NCBI GenBank assembly: GCA_030592825.1
Contig: JAUVIG010000076.1
Location: forward strand, 1 to 12,209
Source: Chlorobiota bacterium
GTDB lineage: Bacteria; Bacteroidota; Bacteroidia; Bacteroidales; JAADGE01
Direction of reading: 5' to 3'
DNA: 12,209 nt
How positions within the stretch are numbered: position 1 is the first letter of the stretch; each line of letters opens with the position of its first letter. The position numbers and the translations under genes were made by a program. Below, piece after piece: positions 6,529 to 12,209 of this stretch. Under the pieces are notes generated by a model. The model saw only the letters and a list, made by a program, of their open reading frames with translations. It did not search any database and was not told where the DNA came from.

Positions 6529-7272
6529 TTATTCTTTTCCGCCGCTAAGCTTTTCTTGCAAGTCTTTTAACTCATCCCATTTACCGTCAGAGGCTAATTC
6601 AGCTTGTTCCGACCATGTTGTTGTGTCAAATCTTTTGTAAGCATTACCGCCTGCTTCAACTAAAATTTCAGATAATTTTTCCGATTTTGTTTTTGATAAT
6701 TTTTTAAATGAATCAATACCTGCATCTTTAAAGATACTTGCCAATTTTGGTCCGACTCCTTCAATTTTTGTTAAATTATCAGCTTTTGCATCAGATTTTT
6801 CAGTTGTAGGTTTTTTAGCATCAACTTTTTTAACTTCAGTTTTTTTAGCTGCAGGTTTTTTGGTTTCAACTTTTTTCTTTTCAGTTGCAGTTGTTTTTGT
6901 TACTTTTTTCTCTGTAGTTGTTTTAGTTTTGGTTTCCTTTTTCTCGCTTGTTTTTTTATGGTCTAATGAAATTTCATCTATTTGAATATGAGAAAAATAT
7001 TGACGATGACCGTTAAGCTTTTGATAACCTTTTCTTCTTTTTTTCTTAAACACTTTAACCTTGTCTCCTTTCATGTGTGCTAATACTTTTGCAGTAATTT
7101 CAGCTCCAAGAACATTTGGTGTTCCAATATTTACTTTTTTACCGTCATCAGTCAGCAATATATTATTGAAAGAAACTTTATCTCCTTCTTTTGCTTCTAA
7201 TCTGTGGACATACAATTTTTGGTCTTTTTCCACTTTAAATTGTTGCCCTGCTATTTCTACAATTGCAAACAT
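6529..7272 (-). CDS. rplU: 50S ribosomal protein L21 (bL21) fused to a lysine-rich linker and HhH domain
   Basis: 247 residues, more than twice the ~103 of ordinary L21. Residues 1-103 are normal L21: 'MFAIVEIAGQQFKVEKDQ', 'VLAHMKGDKVKVFKKKRRKG', then 'YQKLNGHRQYFSHIQID'. Residues about 104-166 are a low-complexity linker of Lys, Thr, Ala and Glu, like histone H1 tails. Residues about 167-212 form a helix-hairpin-helix: 'LTKIEGVGPKLASIFKDAGI', then 'SFKKLSKTKSEKLSEILVEAG'. The end (218-245) carries 'TTWSEQAELASDGKWDELKD', common in HhH proteins of the DUF4332-like kind. As I recall, L21 fused to such a domain occurs in other Bacteroidota, so the fusion looks lineage-typical, but its role is unknown. 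HhH domains usually bind nucleic acid without sequence preference. The whole frame is intact. Its promoter and a structured leader lie just upstream. Confidence 0.93.
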   Translation of the reverse strand: MFAIVEIAGQQFKVEKDQKLYVHRLEAKEGDKVSFNNILLTDDGKKVNIGTPNVLGAEITAKVLAHMKGDKVKVFKKKRRKGYQKLNGHRQYFSHIQIDEISLDHKKTSEKKETKTKTTTEKKVTKTTATEKKKVETKKPAAKKTEVKKVDAKKPTTEKSDAKADNLTKIEGVGPKLASIFKDAGIDSFKKLSKTKSEKLSEILVEAGGNAYKRFDTTTWSEQAELASDGKWDELKDLQEKLSGGKE

Positions 7273-7297
7273 TTTTAATTATTTTTAATTTGTTAAT

Positions 7298-7350
7298 GAG
7301 GCGTCCGTATTAATAAGGAACTTACCAAGCCTCAGAAAATATTTTCAGGC
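7298..7350 (-). promoter_or_regulatory. Structured leader upstream of rplU with alternative pairings
   Basis: On the minus strand the leader contains GCCT (7350-7347), then a perfect GAAAATATTTTC palindrome, then GAGGC (7333-7329), then GCCTC (7302-7298). The central GAGGC can pair either upstream with GCCT or downstream with GCCTC, but not both. A small TAAG/CTTA hairpin lies inside the second pairing. This is the layout expected of an autoregulated ribosomal-protein leader, though no match to a named RNA family is claimed. Confidence 0.35.
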
Positions 7351-7353
7351 GTG

Positions 7354-7383
7354 CAAAAATAGTTATTTTTTATTAATAACAAA
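7354..7383 (-). promoter_or_regulatory. Promoter of rplU-rpmA
   Basis: On the minus strand TTTG (7383-7380) is followed after 18 bases by TATTTTTG (7361-7354). Both match the Bacteroidota primary sigma factor consensus (-33 TTTG, -7 TAnnTTTG). It lies between the end of the YiiX-like gene and rplU. Transcription would start near 7347, leaving a leader of about 75 bases. Confidence 0.65.
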
Positions 7384-7409
7384 TGTTTTTATAAAAAATA
7401 ATCTTGAAT

Positions 7410-8063
7410 TTAATTGGATTGTCTTGTTTGATGATTCAATATAATATTAAAGTATGCAGTATCCCAAAAGTTTTTAAATTGATTAAAATCCGGTTCATCA
7501 AGAGAAAAAGAAAAAATATCGGTATTAAATTCATCTAAGAATATATTCCAAATTATTTCGGAACAAAACATAACTGTAGTATCATCAGGATTAAAACTGT
7601 AATCAAAAGGAATCTTCTTTTTTAAATAAATATTTGCTCTTTTTGTTATTCTTGAAAGCTCTTCAGATTTACATTTATTGTATCTTACGATTATAACTGA
7701 ATTTATATGTCCTGCATCCACAAAATCATCAAAGTCTTGACGTTGAATTCCTTCTTCTGATAAGAAAGAACTTGATTCCGAATGAATAACACTCATATTA
7801 TTATCTTCTTTAGAAATAATACCGCAATGGGAAATGGTGTATTTTTCATTAAATATGTTCACAATGTAATCAGATACTAAGCCATGACCGTATCTTAATA
7901 TAATATCACCGTCCCGAATGATCATTTTTTCTTGATCGTTCAATTTATAAGTAACAGCTATTTCCTTTCGGAGTTCAATTTTATTATATATGGTTCTGAA
8001 TAACCATGCAGAAAATATCAATCCTATTACTGATGAAAGGAATATTATCAGTGTTTTTTTCAA
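7410..8063 (-). CDS. Membrane-anchored YiiX/YaeF-like permuted papain-fold protein
   Basis: 217 residues, starting at TTG (8063); no in-frame ATG is found before codon 47. Residues about 4-24 ('TLIIFLSSVIGLIFSAWLF') form a membrane anchor or uncleaved signal, which supports the TTG start. The rest fits the YiiX/YaeF permuted papain-like family (MEROPS C92, near NlpC/P60): 'IRDGDIILRYG' (49-59), catalytic His79 in 'YTISHCGII', 'PFDYSFNPDD' (152-161), and catalytic Cys167 in 'VMFCSEIIWNIF'. In this permuted fold the His precedes the Cys. Members are thought to be hydrolases or transferases acting on peptides or lipids, but the substrate is not known. A strong terminator hairpin ends only 14 bases before the TTG. 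A TATTTTTG overlaps the start codon. If that were the promoter, translation would begin at Met47 and give a soluble form. Confidence 0.75.
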   Translation of the reverse strand: MKKTLIIFLSSVIGLIFSAWLFRTIYNKIELRKEIAVTYKLNDQEKMIIRDGDIILRYGHGLVSDYIVNIFNEKYTISHCGIISKEDNNMSVIHSESSSFLSEEGIQRQDFDDFVDAGHINSVIIVRYNKCKSEELSRITKRANIYLKKKIPFDYSFNPDDTTVMFCSEIIWNIFLDEFNTDIFSFSLDEPDFNQFKNFWDTAYFNIILNHQTRQSN

Positions 8064-8083
8064 AAATATAGATATTAAAAAAA

Positions 8084-8109
8084 TGAGCCGAAAAATTATC
8101 TCCGGCTCA
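8084..8109 (-). terminator. Intrinsic terminator after the small lipoprotein gene
   Basis: On the minus strand TGAGCCG pairs with CGGCTCA around a 12-base loop, followed immediately by seven T (8083-8077). This is the clearest rho-independent terminator in the window. It lies 25 bases after the lipoprotein stop, and its T-run lies 14 bases before the TTG start of the next gene. Confidence 0.85.
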
Positions 8110-8134
8110 CTTAATCTTATGGTAATAATATTTA

Positions 8135-8506
8135 TTACATTTCTTTTTTCATGTCAACTTTCCAATCTCCGTCAACTTTTAACAAATCAACTTGTTGGTC
8201 AGCTTTATCGGGAGTTGAATAGAAACAAGTTGCCTTATCACCGTCAATTTCAGTTTCGCCCCAAGTAATTTCGCCCATATCTTCAGCTTCTTCTCCTTCA
8301 GGAGCCATACTTGCCATGCTTTCAATCATACCTATCATCATAATAGTATTTTCTGTTCCCAGATCTTTTGCTTTGTCATAATCTTGATCTGTTAATGCTT
8401 CCATAAAATTTTTCGCAACATCTTGTGGGTTATCACTGCTTCCGTCACAAGAAACCATGAAGAATGAAAATAATAAAACAAACCCGATACTCATTAATTT
8501 TTTCAT
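8135..8506 (-). CDS. Small lipoprotein, DUF4878/NTF2-like
   Basis: 123 residues. Residues 1-20 are a lipoprotein signal ending 'FMVSC' with Cys20 as the lipid site. After a short Asp/Ser linker, 'PQDVAKNFMEALTDQDYDKA' (27-46) is the typical opening helix of small NTF2-like lipoproteins such as DUF4878. The end, 'VDLLKVDGDWKVDM' (106-119), is the matching last strands. The central stretch (about 56-79) is unusually rich in Met and acidic residues ('MMIGMIESMASMAPEGEEAE'). Such proteins are envelope lipoproteins without a known activity; the pocket may bind a small ligand. It has a candidate promoter overlapping the cca stop codon and a strong terminator of its own, so it is probably a monocistronic, well-expressed gene. 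Confidence 0.8.
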   Translation of the reverse strand: MKKLMSIGFVLLFSFFMVSCDGSSDNPQDVAKNFMEALTDQDYDKAKDLGTENTIMMIGMIESMASMAPEGEEAEDMGEITWGETEIDGDKATCFYSTPDKADQQVDLLKVDGDWKVDMKKEM

Positions 8507-8547
8507 AATTAGAATTTTTTAAAATTTATAAAAATTGAATCAGACAG

Positions 8548-8580
8548 CAAAAATAGAAACTTTTATTAAAAATAAACAAT
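8548..8580 (-). promoter_or_regulatory. Candidate promoter of the small lipoprotein gene
   Basis: On the minus strand ATTG (8580-8577) is followed after 21 bases by TATTTTTG (8555-8548). The -7 box is a full consensus match and the -33 box is a one-base variant. It overlaps the last base of the cca stop codon. The predicted start is near 8541, about 35 bases before the lipoprotein ATG. Confidence 0.5.
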
Positions 8581-9992
8581 TATTTTTTTGTTTTTGGTTT
8601 ATAGCCGAGTTTTTTTGCTTCTTTTATCATTAATGAATAAGCTGCATCAAACTCGTTTGGGATTTCTCCTTCTAATATTGCTTCTCTTATTGTGTCTTTA
8701 ATAATCCCGATATCTTTTGAAGGACCGATATTAAATGTTTTCATAATAATTTCACCTGTAATGGGCGGTTGCCAGTTTCTTAATTTGTCTTTTTCTTCAA
8801 CTTCTTTTAGTTTTTGTTTTACTTTTTTAAGATTATTAAGAAAGAGTTTCACTTTTTTTTCGTTTTTTGAAGTAATATCTGCATCAGCTAATATCATAAG
8901 ATCATCAATGTCATCACCGGTTTCGTATAAAAGTCGTCGAACGGCAGAATCGGTAACTTCTTTTTTTACTAATGCAATCGGTCTCATATGAAGGAGAACT
9001 ATTTTCTGAACATATCTCATTTTTTCGTTTAAAGGCATTCGCATTTTTTTGAAAATATCGGGTATCATTTTTTTTCCGACTAACTCGTGAGAATGAAATG
9101 TCCAAGCTGTTTCAGTAAATCTTTTAGTTTGAGGTTTGGCAATATCATGAAGCAAAGCTGCCCACCTTAACCAAAGGTCATTTGAATTTCCGGCAATATT
9201 ATCTAATACTTGTAATGAATGCAGAAAATTATCTTTATGGCTTAATCCGTTAATTGTTTCAACTCCTTTTAGTGCATCAAATTCAGGAAAAATAATTTTC
9301 AATAATCCTGTTTTATCCAATAGTTTAAATCCTTTCGAAGGTCTTTTTGAAAGAATTATCTTATTAAGTTCATCCGTTATTCTTTCTTTAGAAATAATTT
9401 CAATTCTGTCTTTGTTTTCTTTAATTGCTTGAAGTGTTTTCGGGAATATCTCAAAATTCAATTGACAAGCAAAGCGAATTGCACGCATCATTCTTAATGG
9501 ATCATCGGAAAAAGTGATGCTTGGGTCTAAGGGTGTTCTGATTATTTTGTTTTTAATATCATCAATACCGTTGAAAGGGTCGAGTAACTCACCGTAATTA
9601 TCGGGACACAGGCTAATTGCCAACGCATTGATTGTTAGGTCTCTGCGATTTTGATCATCTTGCAAAGTTCCTGTTTCTACTGAAGGTTTTCGAGAATCGG
9701 GTGAGTATGATTCTTTTCTTGCTCCTACAAATTCAAAATCAATTCCGTGATACTTAAACATAGCAGTTCCAAACCGTTTAAATACATGAACTTTTGGAGG
9801 TTTTGTGAGTTTTTTTGAAACTTTTTCGGCTAAATTAATGCCGCTGCCGACTACCACAAAATCAATATCTTTCGATTCTCTGTGCATAAGAAGATCACGA
9901 ACAAAACCACCAATAACAAAGACCTGTAAGTTATCTTCTTTTGCAGTTTCTTTAATGATGTTGAATATCGGATGTTTAAGATGATCTTTCAT
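8580..9992 (-). CDS. cca: CCA-adding tRNA nucleotidyltransferase with HD domain
   Basis: 470 residues. A class II nucleotidyltransferase that adds or repairs the 3' CCA of tRNAs. The catalytic head has 'FVIGGFVRDLLM' (25-36) followed by 'SKDIDFVVVG' with the two metal-binding aspartates 42 and 44. 'RFGTAMF' is at 73-79, and 'QNRRDLTINALA' (114-125) has the conserved Arg-Arg-Asp. 'DDPLRMMRAIRFA' (163-175) is the neck motif. A C-terminal HD domain begins around 250 with 'ALLHDIAKP' (His282, Asp283) and 'HSHELVGKKM' (300-309). From family knowledge the HD part gives phosphatase or phosphodiesterase activity in some members. A poly(A) polymerase is the alternative, but head size and motifs favour the CCA enzyme as in other Bacteroidota. 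The ATG at 9992 is well placed; no full TAnnTTTG element was found upstream. Confidence 0.93.
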   Translation of the reverse strand: MKDHLKHPIFNIIKETAKEDNLQVFVIGGFVRDLLMHRESKDIDFVVVGSGINLAEKVSKKLTKPPKVHVFKRFGTAMFKYHGIDFEFVGARKESYSPDSRKPSVETGTLQDDQNRRDLTINALAISLCPDNYGELLDPFNGIDDIKNKIIRTPLDPSITFSDDPLRMMRAIRFACQLNFEIFPKTLQAIKENKDRIEIISKERITDELNKIILSKRPSKGFKLLDKTGLLKIIFPEFDALKGVETINGLSHKDNFLHSLQVLDNIAGNSNDLWLRWAALLHDIAKPQTKRFTETAWTFHSHELVGKKMIPDIFKKMRMPLNEKMRYVQKIVLLHMRPIALVKKEVTDSAVRRLLYETGDDIDDLMILADADITSKNEKKVKLFLNNLKKVKQKLKEVEEKDKLRNWQPPITGEIIMKTFNIGPSKDIGIIKDTIREAILEGEIPNEFDAAYSLMIKEAKKLGYKPKTKK

Positions 9993-10060
9993 AATACTTG
10001 CAAAGAAATAAAAAAAAGCAATTTCATTAAAATTATTAGCACTGATAATTTATATATTTA

Positions 10061-10093
10061 ATTGAATGTTGTTAAACATGAAAATTATTTTTG
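10061..10093 (+). promoter_or_regulatory. Candidate promoter of the unknown lipoprotein gene
   Basis: ATTG (10061-10064) and TATTTTTG (10086-10093) are 21 bases apart, the same layout as the candidate promoter at 8548-8580. Transcription would start near 10100, at the edge of the A14 tract, about 60 bases before the ATG at 10161. This argues against translation starting at the upstream in-frame TTG at 10062. Confidence 0.5.
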
Positions 10094-10100
10094 TTATTTC

Positions 10101-10114
10101 AAAAAAAAAAAAAA
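10101..10114 (+). repeat. Run of 14 A
   Basis: An uninterrupted A14 tract lies between the candidate -7 box (10086-10093) and the ATG at 10161, so it covers or directly follows the predicted transcription start. Homopolymers of this length are prone to length change and to RNA polymerase slippage. Confidence 0.9.
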
Positions 10115-10160
10115 CAGTTTTACAGTATTAAATTATTATAAATCATTAAAATATAAAATT

Positions 10161-11207
10161 ATGAGAAGTTCAAAAATTATTTTAATTTTATTGCTTGGAA
10201 TATTTGTAGTATTTCAGAGTTGTGAGAAGAAAGCATTGATTGATGTTGATGACAAAGAAATTATTAATGATGATGATATTGCGGTTAAGAACGGGATGCT
10301 TGTATTTGAAAATATTGAAGAAATAAATGGATTATTTTCACAAATGAGTGAGGAAGATTTTAAAGACCGGCAAACAACTGTGGGGTTTGTTTCACTAAAA
10401 GGTATTTTAGAACAAGCACTTAAAGAAGAAGAAAGTTACTATGAGCAGTTTGACCCGACAACAATGACAAAAGAAGAAATTGCAAAAGTTGTAAAAGAAA
10501 AGGAAATGCTCGGATATACGGAATTTACCAAAAAGTATATTGATTTAGGAATAATCCGACCCTATACTAATGATGACATTTCATCTCTTGAATTAACTGT
10601 GGTAAGTTGGGTAAATATAAGGTTTTTGAATATTGACGGTATGGTGATGATTGATAATGTTATTTATCAATTTACTGCAACACAATGTAAAAAGTTAACT
10701 GATGGCGATTTTAGTAAAATTGCTTTTTTAAAACAAACAACTAAAGACAATACAAGTCAAAGTATATTAGTCGGTAATCTGTTCAATAATTTAAAAGATT
10801 ATCACCAAAGGATTGATTATGATTATAAACAAAATGGAAATAATTGGGGCAGTGAGAAGATTGAAGCGGAAGTATGGATCAGGAGATGGGATTTTTCTTC
10901 ACATAAACAATATTTGTACTATTTACGATACAGGAATTACAGAAAAAATATTTGGGGAAATTGGAAAGAGGACAACGATGCCGATACCGATATAACAGGA
11001 AGTGTAAAAGTAAAATATAATGTTAAACCTTATCCAATTTATTCAATTAATTATTCGCATGATAATCTTTGGGCAGATAATCCGCATGTATACAATTTAT
11101 ACAATGTCCCGTTAAGCTATACCGTAACTTTTTTAGATGGTGTTTTTTATTTCAAAAGAGATCAAGTAAACGGCTTATATTTGTATCCACCCGATAAAAC
11201 ATTATAA
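10161..11207 (+). CDS. Unrecognised lipoprotein
   Basis: 348 residues from the ATG at 10161. The frame is open further upstream to a TTG at 10062, but that would bury the signal peptide and lies on the promoter. Residues 1-21 are a lipoprotein signal ending 'VVFQSC'. An acidic patch follows ('DVDDKEIINDDDI'), then 'NGMLVFENIEEINGLFSQMS' and 'GFVSLKGILEQALKEEE'. This helical opening resembles uncharacterised Bacteroidota lipoproteins of the DUF4848 kind, a weak recollection only. A later segment, 'DGMVMIDNVIYQFTATQCKK', and a C-terminal half rich in Tyr, Trp and Asn with alternating pattern suggest beta strands. No catalytic motif is visible. It is probably surface or periplasmic, and it is followed 56 bases later by a DUF4249 lipoprotein gene on the same strand. 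Confidence 0.75.
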   Translation: MRSSKIILILLLGIFVVFQSCEKKALIDVDDKEIINDDDIAVKNGMLVFENIEEINGLFSQMSEEDFKDRQTTVGFVSLKGILEQALKEEESYYEQFDPTTMTKEEIAKVVKEKEMLGYTEFTKKYIDLGIIRPYTNDDISSLELTVVSWVNIRFLNIDGMVMIDNVIYQFTATQCKKLTDGDFSKIAFLKQTTKDNTSQSILVGNLFNNLKDYHQRIDYDYKQNGNNWGSEKIEAEVWIRRWDFSSHKQYLYYLRYRNYRKNIWGNWKEDNDADTDITGSVKVKYNVKPYPIYSINYSHDNLWADNPHVYNLYNVPLSYTVTFLDGVFYFKRDQVNGLYLYPPDKTL

Positions 11208-11214
11208 TTTTATT

Positions 11215-11237
11215 CTGGGGAGAATTTTTCTCCTCAG
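11215..11237 (+). other. Hairpin between the two lipoprotein genes
   Basis: CTGGGGAGAA (11215-11224) pairs with TTCTCCTCAG (11228-11237) around a three-base loop, ten pairs including one G:U. No T-run follows on the plus strand, so it is not a standard intrinsic terminator. It may stabilise the upstream mRNA end or reduce read-through into the DUF4249 gene. Confidence 0.5.
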
Positions 11238-11263
11238 TATATTTCACAGTTTAATAAAAAAGC

Positions 11264-12209
11264 ATGAAGATTTTTCAGTATATAATACTAATAGGTATGT
11301 TTGGAATTATATCCTGTTTCACAAAAGTTGATTTGGAAATTCCTGATACAGAGCCGCAAATAGTTGTAAACAGTTTAATAACAAAGGACAGTTTAATAGA
11401 GCTTAATATCTCTAAAGCAGCACCTATGCTGAGTAATGAATTCAAGACAGTAAATGATGCTAAAGCAGAATTATGGATTGAAGGCAACTTTATTGAAAAC
11501 TTGCAACAAACGGAGGAAGGCATATATCAATCGTCTGTAACAGCAGAAGTTGGTAGAAATTATAAGATTTATATTGAAGTACCCGGTTTTGACAGAATAT
11601 ATTCATCGGCAAGTATTCCTGTAACTGTAAATGTAACTGAAGGATATTTTAAAAAGGATTCCTATTATGACCAGCAACAAATGAGCTATGTATCAGAGGC
11701 GGAGATTTCGTTTTATGATCCGCCCGGTATTAAAAATTATTATCAAGTAAGTTTTTATTCATACAGTTATGGCGGATCCGCTTGGGATCCGGGAACAGGT
11801 ACTTTTGTTGTAACTGATTCAACACGTAGTTTCGGACGTACTGGTTATTTAAACAGTAAAGACCCTGTAATAATTAATGAAGGAGATTTACAATATTACA
11901 ATGACCCAAGTAGTATCAAAAGCTTGGTTTTTTCAGATGAGCTATTAAGTGAAAACAGTTCCGTAAAGTTTTTGGTAAAATTAACAGGAGGAGATTTATC
12001 AATACATGTTGCAGTATTAAGAAGTATAAGTTATGATTATTATAAATTTAAAAAATCATGGATTCGGCAATCATTTAATCAGGGCATGGGAAGTATTAAT
12101 GTAGCAAATATGTTTTTGGTAAGTAATCCTAACGATTTGTATTCAAACATAGTAAACGGATTGGGTATTTTTGCAGGCTATTCGGAAATACATTTTGATC
12201 TTGAAGAAA
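11264..12209 (+). CDS. DUF4249 lipoprotein, incomplete at the 3' end
   Basis: The ATG at 11264 opens a frame that stays open to the end of the window, 315 residues. Residues 1-18 are a lipoprotein signal ending 'GIISC', followed by 'FTKVDLEIPDTEPQIVVNSL', the typical start of DUF4249 proteins. Next come 'LIELNISKAAPML' and 'VNDAKAELWIEG', an immunoglobulin-like beta domain, then 'GRNYKIYIEVPG'. Near the window end, 'NIVNGLGIFAGYSEIHFDL' is the usual C-terminal block, so only a short tail is probably missing. From family knowledge DUF4249 lipoproteins are often encoded beside TonB-dependent receptors and are thought to sit at the outer membrane with them. A receptor gene may therefore lie just outside the window, but none is seen here. 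No stop or frameshift interrupts the visible part. Confidence 0.85.
   Translation, partial: MKIFQYIILIGMFGIISCFTKVDLEIPDTEPQIVVNSLITKDSLIELNISKAAPMLSNEFKTVNDAKAELWIEGNFIENLQQTEEGIYQSSVTAEVGRNYKIYIEVPGFDRIYSSASIPVTVNVTEGYFKKDSYYDQQQMSYVSEAEISFYDPPGIKNYYQVSFYSYSYGGSAWDPGTGTFVVTDSTRSFGRTGYLNSKDPVIINEGDLQYYNDPSSIKSLVFSDELLSENSSVKFLVKLTGGDLSIHVAVLRSISYDYYKFKKSWIRQSFNQGMGSINVANMFLVSNPNDLYSNIVNGLGIFAGYSEIHFDLEE

Noticed and set aside
6780..6960. T-rich repeats on the plus strand as a separate repeat element
   Set aside because: They are simply the codons of the lysine-rich linker of L21 read on the other strand.
7990..8268. 92-codon plus-strand frame
   Set aside because: It crosses the 3' end of one gene, a strong terminator and the 5' end of another, all on the minus strand. 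It has no recognisable domain.
10062..10160. N-terminal extension of the unknown lipoprotein from a TTG at 10062
   Set aside because: It would place 33 residues before a clear lipoprotein signal peptide, crosses the A14 tract, and overlaps the candidate promoter.
11275..11523. 82-codon minus-strand frame
   Set aside because: Antisense to the DUF4249 gene, whose signal peptide and family motifs are clear on the plus strand.

Overview
The window looks like chromosomal DNA from a member of the Bacteroidota. The base composition is strongly A+T-rich. One secreted protein ends in a type IX secretion (Por) sorting domain. Other lineage marks are a DUF4249 lipoprotein, many 'SC' lipoboxes, a ribosomal protein L21 with a long C-terminal extension, and -33/-7 promoter elements of the TTG / TAnnTTTG type. 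I see no rRNA, tRNA, CRISPR array, insertion sequence or prophage. The genus cannot be told from the sequence.

Layout. (1) 1-386, plus strand: the 3' end of a SpoIIE/PP2C-type phosphatase, followed by a 381-base gap holding a 43-codon start-less open frame on the minus strand. (2) 768-2132, plus: a secreted Asp-box (BNR-like) propeller protein with a T9SS tail. It meets a minus-strand gene at a shared bidirectional terminator hairpin. (3) 2188-4029, minus: an FKBP-type prolyl isomerase lipoprotein and a secreted M64-family metallopeptidase. (4) 4230-4780, minus: a small antitoxin followed by a RelE/ParE toxin. (5) 4828-7272, minus: rplU (L21 plus a lysine-rich linker and a helix-hairpin-helix domain), rpmA (L27) and serS, with a good promoter upstream and a hairpin between rpmA and serS. 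(6) 7410-9992, minus: the CCA-adding enzyme, a small lipoprotein with its own candidate promoter and terminator, and a membrane-anchored YiiX-like papain-fold protein with a TTG start. (7) 10161-12209, plus: an unrecognised lipoprotein, then a DUF4249 lipoprotein that runs off the window.

Functionally this is a housekeeping translation core (cca, rplU, rpmA, serS) flanked by envelope and secreted proteins and one toxin-antitoxin pair. No multi-gene system that is clearly new stands out. The parts most worth a second look are the L21-HhH fusion and its leader, two terminator-like hairpins set directly against the next gene's start codon, the 8-bp tandem repeat that supplies the M64 start codon in three frames, and a 14-A tract at the predicted transcription start of the unknown lipoprotein gene.
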